Source: Chrysoperla carnea (taxonomy: Eukaryota; Arthropoda; Insecta; Neuroptera; Chrysopidae). From it: DNA of 64,000 nt. The translations under genes were made by a program, and so were the position numbers. The stretch lies in the NCBI RefSeq assembly GCF_905475395.1, contig NC_058338.1, forward strand, positions 2,915,001-2,979,000. Direction: 5' to 3'. The notes under the pieces were generated by a model that worked only from the letters and a program-made list of their open reading frames with translations, searched no databases and was not told where the DNA came from. This document shows, in pieces, positions 1-10,671 of this stretch. The number at the start of each line of letters is the position of its first letter. Within the stretch, counting starts at the first letter, position 1.

Positions 1-60
1 TGCGAGTTTAAGGTTCCGTACCCGAAAACAGCCGAACCACTAAAATTTTCACATTTGATT
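1..60 (-). repeat. Fragment of dispersed repeat family A
   Basis: The stretch reads, on the minus strand, as the 'cgggtacggaacc...aaactcgca' part of a repeat that recurs at 15.4, 33.1, 34.1 and 35.7-36.2 kb. It is intronic sequence of the neuroligin gene. The short length makes this a weak call. Confidence 0.4.
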
Positions 61-126
61 TAGACTTAGTTCAACTCCAAAAAAATTAAGCTTTTTAATC
101 AAAACTTTGGGTTATTTTCTGTTCAG

Positions 127-2091
127 GAACAAATTACCAACAACAGAGCAACAACATTCCACCATCGTTTCACATAAATTCCTCATCGGATACATTCGCC
201 AGTCTGGAAGCAGCTGGATTTGCAGCCTATTCGACTGCACTAAGTGTAACAATCGCAATCGGATGTTCGTTGCTGATATTAAATGTGCTAATATTCGCTG
301 GTGTTTATTATCAACGTGATAAAACTCGGCTAGAAGTGAAATCATTACAACAGCAACAGAATCGTAATCAAGCGAATTTTGAAACAATCACCAAACATGC
401 ACATTATCATATGGGCGGTGCAGGAGGTGGTATACATCATACACAGATCGGAAGTGGAATAGGCGGTGGTGCTAGTGTAATAGTTGATGTTGAACAAGAT
501 TTACAACAGAATAATGATGGGAGTTTAACGAAAAATCAACATTTATGTGCACAAAATATGCAAAATATGTTAAAAGCACCGCCTCCAAGTCCGAATGTGT
601 TAATGAATCAACATTGTATGACGTTACCGAAAAATACCGGGGGTTCACAAAATTGTCGATCAGGCGATTGTAATTTAATGACATTACCAAAAAATGTTAC
701 ACTTATGAATAATACAGCAAATGTTATTGGTAAGTACATAGATATTCCTTGACGGATCAAGAAAGAGAGGCTCGCGGAGTAATTTCTACCCCAAAAAAAT
801 AAATTGAAGTCTAACTATTTTCACTAGGGAAGAGTGGAGGAATTTCGGTAAAACTTAAGGTAAAATGGAGATTGTGTTTATGCCATTGAAAAAACTCAAA
901 TGCTGATTAAAACCGGGAAAAATTTGTTCCATTTTCTAGACTAATTTAGACATAAAGATACAAAAATCGGATTTTTATGACGGTTGTACAAGTAATTTTT
1001 GCGGTATCGAACAAAATTGCCTGCGAGAGATCATATCTGGGCGTCATTTCTTAATCGCTACTGATTTTTTGTTGTAGTCAATCACTATCAATTTGGGTAT
1101 AGGGTATAGGGTAGGGTAAGCCATGATCGAGCATCGGGCCTCGAAGCAATGGTTCAGAGCACCTAGCCAAATAGACTCTTGTACTCTATCCCCGCTACGC
1201 TTTTCAGTGGCTATTATAATTAACTAATTCAGTGGCTATTAACCAACTGATGTACTGAAACCCAAGATTTGCCTAGCGCTGAGTTTCCTAATTTCTTCTG
1301 GTTCGACTATGGCCGGACCAAACCATTTCCATCGCTGCTGTATGAGCGCCGGGCAGTAACAGAGAAAGTGGATCGATGTTTCTTCTGAATTTTCTGCGCA
1401 TCTGTCACACGCGGGAGATTGTCTTTTTCCAATCTGATGTTGGAACTTGTTCAGGTTATCATGCCCTGTGAGTAACTCTACGATGACTCTAATATCAGCT
1501 CTGTTTAGTTTCAAGATCTCCTCGGCTCTGTTACCGAGCGAGTTTCCTTCACCTAACAGGCTTTTGGTGATTCGCCCTCCCTCGTAGCTGATCCATGCCT
1601 TTAATTGTTGGTTTTTCAGATCATCTCCTAATCTGTTAAGACCTTCTTGGTATGGCATCCTCGCAAGCTTTTCTTGAGTGGGAGCCATGGTGGTTCCCAG
1701 TTTGATCGCTAGTGATTTTTTGGTATAGTCAATCTCTAACAATGAATCGATGTTGATTTTCGGTCATAGTCAATCGCTAACAATTAATCGTTACTGATTT
1801 TCTAAATGTCTTTTCTAAACACTATGTTACTTCTCTATTTTAGCGGAAATGCAACAGCAACATGGTCTGAGTCAACCGCCGAATGGTTCAATACCAACAA
1901 TGCATTTAAATGTTCCTAGACCACCGCCACCGGTGCGTAGTGGTTCCAATAAAACATCAACGGAGAATCAACCGTTATTATCCGCTACCCAGCAACATCA
2001 ACAGCAACATAATAATCAACAACAACAGCAAAAAGGTAGCAACAATTTACGTGGTCTACCGCAAGCTGCCATGAGTGAGATGCGAGTGTGA
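127..2091 (+). CDS. Nlg: Neuroligin, C-terminal two coding exons (partial gene, 5' part outside window)
   Basis: Neuroligins are postsynaptic adhesion proteins with an extracellular cholinesterase-like domain that binds neurexin. Only the stalk, membrane helix and cytoplasmic tail are visible here. Exons by splice signals are 127-729 (acceptor ttctgttcag, donor gtaagt) and 1844-2091, joined in phase 1, giving 282 residues and a TGA stop. A transmembrane helix (LSVTIAIGCSLLILNVLIF, visible residues ~38-57) is followed by the cytoplasmic motif VYYQRDKTRLEVK, which is highly characteristic of insect neuroligins. The tail is rich in Gln, Gly, His and Asn, carries two MTLPKN repeats, a PPPSP segment and a PRPPPPV proline stretch, and ends in SEMRV. 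The final RV resembles the neuroligin PDZ ligand, but Met sits where Ser/Thr is expected at position -2. The 1.1-kb intron holds a LINE fragment. Upstream exons, including the esterase-like domain, lie off the left edge. Confidence 0.9.
1056..1803. repeat. 41-bp tandem repeat, split by a LINE insertion
   Basis: Units of 41 bp (cgct-agtgatttttt...agtcaatc...taacaatgaat) stand at 1707-1747 and 1748-1788 with a partial third at 1789-1803. A further unit stands at 1056-1096 on the other side of the LINE fragment. The array was therefore probably continuous before the LINE landed in it. Confidence 0.6.
1097..1706 (-). mobile_element. LINE 3' fragment (end of ORF2), 5'-truncated
   Basis: The minus strand encodes ~155 residues of the C-terminal end of a non-LTR retrotransposon ORF2. 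It includes LNRADIRVIVELLTGHDNLNKF and a Cys/His motif CDRCAENSEETSIHFLCYCPAL, the usual zinc-finger-like end after the RNase H domain. The 3' end on the minus strand carries a short simple repeat of TACCCTATACCC type. It lies inside the neuroligin intron, antisense to the gene. The reverse transcriptase and endonuclease parts are absent, so it is a dead 5'-truncated copy. Its protein differs from the LINE family at 31.9, 39.0 and 54.8 kb. Confidence 0.8.
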
Positions 2092-2807
2092 TAAAAGAAA
2101 TCTGTCGTTTTTTTATTAAATAATAATAATTAAAATTGCAAACAAACAAAAAAAATCATCATCAAATCATTACATAATTACATCACATGCGTCACGTCAT
2201 CATATACAATCACAGCGGATCAAAAATCGACATGCTTGTAAAAAAAATATGTTTCGATATAAACGGTCAGTACTAGTACACTTTCGGTCGAATATGTCAA
2301 AGTTATTTTGGTGGCCATTTTACTTTCTTTACGAAACAAAACCTTTGAATACCGCAGGTATGGGATTTTAATACTAAGAAAGACTCTATCTAGCGATAGA
2401 AAAAAGAACTATGGGTGTTAGCTCGCATAAATATATAATATTTAACGGAAATGTCGTTTACAATCTCGTATTTTGAAGATCATACGCATACAAAAGATGT
2501 TAAAAATTAATGCATCTTTGAAATTTTCTACAGTTGTTTATTAGGTTGTAAACACTTTGGAAAAAAAAAAGTCGACCTCTCAGGGGCATCTCTAACCTCC
2601 ATTTTTGGGGGGTAGCTATGAGTTTTAATCAGTTTTTTACAAATTACAAAAAAACTATGCTTCAAATTAAAAAAAAATTCAATTAAAAATTCTAGATGAA
2701 ATATTTGTTGACATTTTCGTTTTCGTAGCTTCAAAATTGACCGAGATATGCCAATTTTAAATTGAAATTATTTTTTCTCATTCATTAATGAATATGTGTC
2801 CATCTTG

Positions 2808-3050
2808 TAAATCGTTAAAGAAAGAACAAAAGTTTAAGAAGGTAAGAGTTATTCCTTATAAAAAAATCAACAACTTTTATTTCAAGCATTCTTTCGTAAA
2901 CATCACTGTTTACCCGTGAGGGAAACTAGAAAAGCAATAAAAATGCCAGAAAATAGTATGTTTAGAAAAAAATATTTCAAACAAAAGTTGTTTATTTTTT
3001 TATAAGGAATAACTTTTACATTTAAAGTATTGTTCTATCTATAACGGTTT
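2808..3050. repeat. Imperfect inverted repeat related to family B
   Basis: The left arm (caacaacttttatttcaag and cgtaaacatcactgttta) is answered by a right arm (aaacaaaagttgtttattt). The same arm sequence recurs at 5640-5760 and 12790-12900. Confidence 0.5.
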
Positions 3051-4195
3051 ATCTCAAGACAATTTTTTTTTTTTTATTTGATTGAATGAGCAAATAATTC
3101 CAGAAAATACTTGCGAAAATTTCGATTTATGACATACAGAAAAGAGACAGATTCACTCTTTGCGTCAGAGTGTATAGGGACCTCGTGCCTGATTAAGTGG
3201 TCAGTTTTCGATACCAAAACCTTTACAAAGCAGTACTCACAGTGTATATCGAAACATAACCCTCCAAAAATCCAAAAACAGTATATCGTGAATTTTATTG
3301 TTCTATTTTTTTCGAATTTATTAATATTTATTAGTTCAATTGCATCCATTTTACGTGTAAGTAATTTTATTAATTAGTAAAAAAAAATCAAGGATTACAA
3401 CAAATTTGAAATATTTATATTTAAAAAAAAAAAATTCAATCACGATAACTTTCATAGTTATTTCATGTAAAGTATCAGAATTAATATTTTAATCAAGACG
3501 GTGAAACACATTCCAGTGCAGTTACAGGCTGATCCTTAAGTTTGTAACACTTGATTTTTTTTATTCATTCATTCAAAAGGGTAGTTATTTAGAGACTTTA
3601 AATCTGATTTTGCATATTCGCGAAATTAACCCTCTTAAAGTCTCAAAACAACCTCTTATTGAATGAATGAATACAAAAATCTAGTATCCCAAACTTTTGG
3701 GTCACAACTTTCCCACGAACAGGTATATAAGAATTTACTTTACAGAAATTATAATGAAAAATATCGTGCCGTAAATAGTTTAAAAAATTTAACAGTAAAT
3801 CGTCCTCTTGTACTTAATATTTCTTGTAAAAAAAATATAAATATATTAAAAAAAAAATTTAATTTACAGATTATATCCCGATTATAGGATCGATTCAAAT
3901 GCGATAATGATATCAACAACTTTCAGCTCATAAAAAGCCCTGATAAAAAAGTCCGGCCTTTCCAGCAATGAAAGATAACGCTTTTTATATTTTTTCCCTC
4001 CAAATTTTACTCGATCAATTTTCTTAAAACGTTCAGCTATTGCGCAAGCAATCTTTCAGTTATTTTTTTAAATAGGTTTCCAACAAAAAAGTTGGGATTT
4101 ACATTTTAAGTGTCTCGGCTATATGACTTAATTACTGCCCAAAAAATGGACTCTCAATCAAGTCAGTTTTTACATTTGAAGATGGTTTTTTTTTA

Positions 4196-4425
4196 ACTGT
4201 AAATTCAAACACTAGTGACGTCAATATATCGCTTTACTAACGCCTCTACACGTACAAATGATAAAAAAACATTCCGCAGGATGACAATTATTGTTTCTGA
4301 ACTTCTCAATATAATATAACATAATTTTACATGGAAACAAGCCGAAAAATGTGAATTTAGCCCTTAATTCCGATTGGCTTCCAACCTTAAGGGATATTAG
4401 AACGTCACAACCAATCACAAGTCTC
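4196..4425. repeat. Dispersed repeat with a perfect CRE palindrome, copy 1
   Basis: About 230 bp match 59638-59850: both start 'ctgtaaattcaaac', continue with TGACGTCA and 'atatcgcttta', and carry 'aattttacatggaaacaagc' further in. The right half has 'cgattggct' and a second half-CRE (aacgtcac) in both copies. Confidence 0.65.
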
Positions 4426-5539
4426 GTTTTTTATTCGAAAATAGAACTATTTTTAACATGCTTTTATTAGCTTCACTAGTAACTGACTATGTATGTAAGG
4501 AAATCTTGGAATCTTAATTTGACCCACCCGGTCTTCGATTAGGATAAAATTTTGCACACGCAATCCAAGATAGCGACATGGCTGTTTGAAATCAACCCCC
4601 ATGATATGGATATCAAATGAAAGGGTTTGCTATCAGGAATTCGAAAAAAATATTCACCTGACTTAAATCCAATATAGCGGACGTTCAAGATGGCGGACAG
4701 ACTATTTGAAATACACTTTTGTAATTTTAATGCGTGCTAAAATCGTGTTTTTTAGTTTTTTAAACTATTATTTTTGGACAAAACGCTTCATTTGTAATTT
4801 TTGGTGCGTGCTAAAAGCGTATTTTTTAGTTTTTTATACTATTTTATACTTATTTTAATTAAATATACTTATAGATGAATTATTCTTTCATTTCTATTAA
4901 ATAAATTTCACTTTCCCTCGACTTTCTGGATTATCTCCCGGGTTTTCCGGGAAACTTTGAGGTGGAACGTCTTTATGGAACAGCTTGAAGAGAAGATATA
5001 TATGTGCTATTTGAATTAAGCGCCTAAACCAAGGAAATAATCTGTAAAATAAAAAAAATAAAAATAGAAAATTTCTTTATTAAACTATAAACGATGAATT
5101 CTATACGACTGAAAATATGTATAAATTATTATTATAAATTAATTTAAACCAAAATGTTATTATTAATAAAAATAAGAAATAGTAAAACACTCACACACAC
5201 TTTTTAAATCAAATGAAAATTTATATAAATATATAAATAAATAAAAAAAAAACAATTATACATAATTATAAATAATTTATTAAAAATTAATTTAGGGCCT
5301 ATGTATTGTACAGTTTAAAAAAATTTAAAAAAATTAAAAAATTAAACAGAATATTAAGGGGAGATTCAAGTCAAACATTACCATTAAAGTGTTTCGATAT
5401 CAAAACGAAAGTGGTGGCAAAAAAAAAACTAGAAATTTTGTGTATCAATTAATAAGTATTTAATACGTCTTCTGTATAAATTTCAAATCGATACTTTTGT
5501 ACGGTTTACGTAAATTAATTATTAAGAAGTAAAAACAAA

Positions 5540-6110
5540 TAATTGACTGAGTTAATTGTTGAAATACCATGTATAGACAGTGTTGATTGCTCTGTAACAT
5601 TCAAATATACTTAAAACATATTATACGATTTGCGCATAATTTGCACTTTCACGAGTAAACAGTGATGTTTACGAAAAAATGTTTCAAACAAAAGTTGTTT
5701 ATTTTTTTATATGGAACATTATTTACATTTAAATTTTTGTTCTATCTCTAACGGTTTGCAAAATGGGTCCTACGCACTCATGGGTCTTCATTTACGAACT
5801 CGAACTCACTTGATATCTCTTTTCGTTTTTGAGTAATCGTGATGACAGACGGACAGGTGACAGACAGACAGGCAGACAACCGAAAATGAACAAATTGAAT
5901 GATTTTATGACTACCTGTACCAAAATTTTGTTCATAGCATCAATATTTTTAACCGTTACAAACTTGGGACTAAATTTAGTATACCTTGGTATGTACCATA
6001 TACCAACACACATAGCGGTCAAACTTATAACACCTCTTTGCATAACTTTTTTTTTGTTGATAAAAGCACTGAATTTTTCACAAAAGACGTATAAAAGAAT
6101 GATTGATTAA
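5540..6110. repeat. Dispersed repeat family B, copy 1
   Basis: It is similar over ~550 bp to 12640-13195. Shared blocks include 'gttaattgttgaaatacca', 'aaacagtgatgtttacgaaa', 'tttttcgtttttgagt', 'gacagacggac', and 'acaaacttg.gactaaa.tt'. The open frames on both strands here follow the repeat and are not genes. Confidence 0.7.
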
Positions 6111-6836
6111 TTGATAAATAAAATTTCAAATTTTTTTTAATCATTTTTCATATTTTTCGATATCAAAATACCTTAATTCACGTCACAATTCTATTTTAGA
6201 AAAAAAAAAATGTAGACAAAATTTACAAGATTAGAAACAGATAAAAAAAAAACCATGAATTTATGCATCGAAAAATATATACAGAGAGTAATAAACTTTC
6301 AAAATTAAAAAATTTAAAAATATCTAGTTTTAAAAAACACACTATCTCCTAAAAAAAACTAAAAAAGTCTTGTATGCGCCCGTTTATTAATCCTAAAATT
6401 CCCCCTTAAAAAAATGTGTACACTGTACTTAATTGTAAAATGATTTGTATCTTAAAAAATTAAATATTAAAAAAACAAAAAAAAAAACAAAATGGAAGAT
6501 TTTAAAAAAATTATTTGTATATATTTAAAAGAAAATTGAATATTTAAAAATAAATAAAAAAGTTTTTAGTGTAAAAATTATCAAACATTTCATAAAAATA
6601 AAAACAATTTCCAATTATTAAATAACATTATAATATAATGTAAATATCTTTACTCAGGACTAAGGCGCCATTTTATATAAAAAAAAAAAAAAATATTCAA
6701 AATAACCATAATTAAAAACAAAAAATATTTCAGAAAGAAAACCTTAAAACATTTAATAAACATTCCTACAATCAATTGAACAAATTCAGTCTAGCTCGAC
6801 GATAAGTCTGTGGACGTCTTTTACGAATGCGTATAC

Positions 6837-7622
6837 AGGGTGTCCCAAGATTTGATCGACGTAGGTTAAGAGCGTATTCTTTGGATAATTTTAAGTTGAA
6901 AGTGCCTTATACACTTTTGTCCAAAACCCAAAATTTAAGGAGTTATGTGCACTATTAATGCTTTATTAATTGAAACATATAGTTAAAAGTCAATTTTGAT
7001 CACAAATTTGGAAAGTATGGCCCAAATTTAGTAAGATTACATACTTGGTTTATCGATATTGCATAAAATTTGGATGTGATAGAGCAAAATTTAATTTTTT
7101 GGGTTCTGATGATGTCATTAAGTTAAAAAACTCTATTTTTTATAACACAGGCGAATTTGATCGGATCTTGTTGGAATTTTTTGAAATCCACTAATTTTGG
7201 GTCATTTTTTAGCTGTGATGTCAATTTTTCGCTACCTATCACTTATGGGCTTAATTCCGGGATCAGGACTCCACATTCTTGAAACCTATTAGAGCTTGGT
7301 TAATTTTGATCGGAAATTTGAAAAGTATCACTCAAGTTTAGTAGGATTACTTACTTGGTTTATAAAAATTAGATAAAATTTGAATGTGATAGAACAAAAT
7401 TAAATGTTTTAGATTCTGATGACGTCATAAAGTTAAAAAATTCGATTTTTTTATTACACAGGCAGATTTGATTAGATCTTATTGCAATTTTTTTTCAAAC
7501 CCACAAGGCTTCTGAACTATTAGGTTTTAGACAGATGTATATCAGGCACTTTCGACTAAAAATTGTGAAAAAAAACACGCTCTTAAACTCTGTCCATCAA
7601 ATCATGGGACACACAATATAGT
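6837..7622. mobile_element. Foldback element (~790 bp) with internal direct repeat
   Basis: The ends are inverted copies: gtgtcccaagatttgat at the left is answered by atcaaatcatgggacac at the right, extending imperfectly through 'aagagcgt' and 'aaagtgcct'. Inside are two ~300-bp direct repeats beginning near 6995 and 7299 (ttttgatc.caaatttg ... gatgtgatagagcaaaatt). There is no coding capacity, consistent with a non-autonomous DNA transposon. Confidence 0.65.
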
Positions 7623-7993
7623 TTCTAATCCCAAAATTAAAAATTTACTATTTTAACAGCGTTAAAAAAAAAAAAAAATTCAATGCGAACCTGAGCTTAA
7701 TCATCGACGAGTTAATCTGAATGCAACCAATTTCAAATTATTTTTGTATGTATAGTGCGAACTTTTTTTCGGAATCATTTTGTTTTTTTCATTTTGAGCA
7801 CACTTTCAAATAAATTTTAAAAATTTTAATTCTCTTAACAGTGTTATTAAAACAGCTTTCACAAAAAGGTCAAATTGATGGAAAATTATTTAGAAGATTC
7901 ACAAAATAATTAAAACAATTTCTCGTAACGTACTTTTATCAAAAAAATCTTTCACTCTTAATATCTTCTTTGTTCGCACTATCAAGTCAATAG

Positions 7994-8175
7994 ACAGTGT
8001 GTCCACGGATAGTGACTCCAAATTTTTGGCTACCTTGTACATTATTTCGAAGTTTTAAATATACCTACATACTTTTCAGAATAAACAAAATTTTTTATAA
8101 AGAATAACTTTTTTTCTTAAAATGCAAAATAAGAAAATTTACAAATTTAGTTACCTCTATCCGTGGACACACTGT
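7994..8175. mobile_element. Small MITE with 19-bp terminal inverted repeats
   Basis: It starts ACAGTGTGTCCACGGATAG and ends with the exact reverse complement, 182 bp in all, AT-rich inside and non-coding. The end motif resembles Tc1/mariner-derived MITEs, and TA follows the right end. Confidence 0.75.
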
Positions 8176-8985
8176 ATTTCCATATCTTTATAATTCTCCG
8201 GTTTTGTCCAATAATTCTTTGCAGGACAATTTTTAGTTATCGTGCTGATTGGATTGTCTGAAATTGATTTGGACTATATTGTTCGTAAATAAATGATTAC
8301 GACCAGTTAGATCAGTTAATTGGCTGAACCTATTTACGAAAACTTGTATATCTAATTAAAAACGTCCGAAAACTCGATTTAATTTCAGCACAAATTAACT
8401 ATTCAAAAAAAAATATACATATATATATATATATATATGTTTTAATTGTTCTAAACAAAAAACGTTATTTCCAATGTTTTGAAAAAGCGACAATTTATTG
8501 TACTTACATTGAAAATATTTATAAAAAAAAAAGAAATAATATGACTAAAATTTCGATAACGGAACCTTTATCTAAAAACGTCGGTATATTCATGCAAATG
8601 CGGCTTTATAATCTTTTAATAGTATTTCTTTTTCCATGAAAATAAGAATACAGTGGAAAGAACATGGTATACAATCTTTCCTCTTATGTTCTGATTTTTC
8701 TGATATTTTATTTACAATGTTGCCATCTTTAAAGAAAACTTTACATAAAATTAAGTGTCTGATATCCCGGATTATTTGATAATTTTAAAAGAATACTTAT
8801 AACAATTCCTTATTATGTACTTTATGTAAATTCTGTTAACGAGATTTTAGACAATATAAAAAATATACATGTAAAAAAAATTCTTTTAATAGTTCATAGA
8901 TAGTTTGCAAATAAGGTACGTCGATTTTTACCGCTTGCGGGCAAATTGTGAATTATTTCATTTTGAAATTATTACTTTTAACACA

Positions 8986-9160
8986 GTACCAATAGACGAA
9001 CTCACAGAAATGTTAATTGTAAAAAAAAAAACTTTAAAAACTAGCTAAATTGACGTGAAAATTTTATTTTTTTTACGATATTTTTATAGCATTTTATTAC
9101 ATTTACGTGATACAAAATGCCTAGTCAATTAGTTGACTAGTCATATGACGGCCAAACTTC
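8986..9160 (+). repeat. Dispersed repeat family C, copy 1
   Basis: It shares 'gaactcaca.aatgttaat', 'acgatatttttatagcattttattacatttacgt' (in pieces) and 'gcctag.tgactagt' with copies at 14120-14395 and 43655-44215. Confidence 0.6.
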
Positions 9161-9161
9161 T

Positions 9162-10006
9162 TTAAGGGAGTAAGGTTATGCACTTGGGACAAGCAAGAGG
9201 AAGCAACCAATACTAAATATATGGAGCATCTTTGACACTACGATCTTTAAGAAAAAAATTCATCGAGTCAAATTTTAATAATAATTGTTACACAAGCATA
9301 AAAATACTTTAATATAATGAGAAAAATTAATAAATATGGCGTGATAATCATTGATTTATATTTATTTTATTTTATTTTTTTGAAGTATTTTTAATAATAA
9401 ATTTTGCAACACTGTAATATATAAAATCACGATGAATGTCAAGTTGGTACTACTGTTTATGCAATGACATTCCATAATAAACATGTAAATAAACACAATA
9501 AATTTGGAATGAATCTAAATAAACATAATAATAATATTTAGATATAAGGGAAAATGTTAAAAAAAAAATGTCATAATCAGTTGCCAGTGACCATATAATA
9601 CAAGAAACAACAGCAACACCGCTTTTAAAATGTCTATAGGTAGCACATGGCATTGAAATAAGCGCGAAATTTCATTTGTATTTAAAATAGTCTTAATATG
9701 TTTTTTAGATAAAAATATTTTATATAATAAATATATATAAACAGTGGTACCAACTTGACATTCGTCGTGATTTTATATAACAGTGCTGCAAGATTTTTTA
9801 TCATAAAAAGGACTTCAATTAATTTCAAATAAAATATATATAAATCAATGATTATCACGCAATGTTTATTCACTTTTTTCATAATATTAAAGGGTTTTTA
9901 TGCTTGTGTGGCAATTATTATTAAAATTTCACTCGATGAAAATTTTTTCTTAAAAGTTGGTAATGCTCGACACACCTTCCTCAAGTGCATAACTTTACTC
10001 CCTTAA
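9162..10006. mobile_element. Foldback element (~845 bp), long inverted arms
   Basis: The left arm 9162-9459 and right arm 9738-10006 are diverged reverse complements. The ends are ttaagggagtaaggttatgcac and gtgcataactttactcccttaa (in part), and the inner arm ends are 'gtcaagttggtac' and 'gtaccaacttgac'. The loop is ~280 bp. No ORF of note. Confidence 0.75.
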
Positions 10007-10203
10007 CAAAACACTGGCATCGGTTGTTTTTTTTTTTTTTGTGATGCATTATTTCAAACTCTACATCTCATGTTTTTAAAATTTATTAGTTAATTGAATT
10101 GAACAAAAAAAATAAATCATTATTAATTGACTTACCTTAATTCGCATAATTTATAAATAAAATTTAAAAATAATAATAAATTAAAAATATGTTAACATAT
10201 ATA

Positions 10204-10430
10204 TACAACGTGTTCTATTATGGACTGCAAAAACTAGCTTCCGAAAATAAGCTCATCAAGAGCAACCAAAAAACTCTGTCAGTGAATGAACAAATGTATC
10301 AATTTTGTCATATCCGTATCTCCCAAATTAGATCACAGATCCAAATTTGGAAAAGAGTTTTTTTTTGTTTCTCTTGATGACCTTATTTTCGGAAACTAGG
10401 TTTCTGCAGTCCATAACAGAACACGTTGTA
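10204..10430. mobile_element. MITE (~227 bp) with ~55-bp terminal inverted repeats
   Basis: The outer ends are TACAACGTGTTCTATTATGG and the matching CCATAACAGAACACGTTGTA. The arms continue through 'ttccgaaaataag.tcatcaagag'. It sits between AT dinucleotide runs, which hides any target duplication. Confidence 0.75.
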
Positions 10431-10671
10431 ATATATATATATATATATTGTAATTACCCTATTTTTTCGGGTAAAAATATCAACAAAAAAAAAACATGAA
10501 TGAAATAAATAAATAGTTTTGATTTAAGTTTTAAAATGTAAAAAATTAGCTTTCGTTTTGAATCAAAAAATTATAAATATATAAATAATATATTATATAT
10601 ATATATAATAAATAATATACATAGAAAATATATTCCAATAAAAATATTTGATAATGAAAATAATTATCTTA

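Larger units (their letters stand above)
2092..5540. other. AT-rich non-coding space after neuroligin
   Basis: No gene is recognised. The first few hundred bases are presumably the neuroligin 3' UTR. The rest is AT-rich with repeat remnants, listed separately where recognisable. Short open frames here have no convincing composition or motif. Confidence 0.6.

Noticed and set aside
5829-6110. 93-residue open frame on the plus strand
   Set aside because: It lies inside dispersed repeat family B, which has a second copy at 12.6-13.2 kb without the frame.
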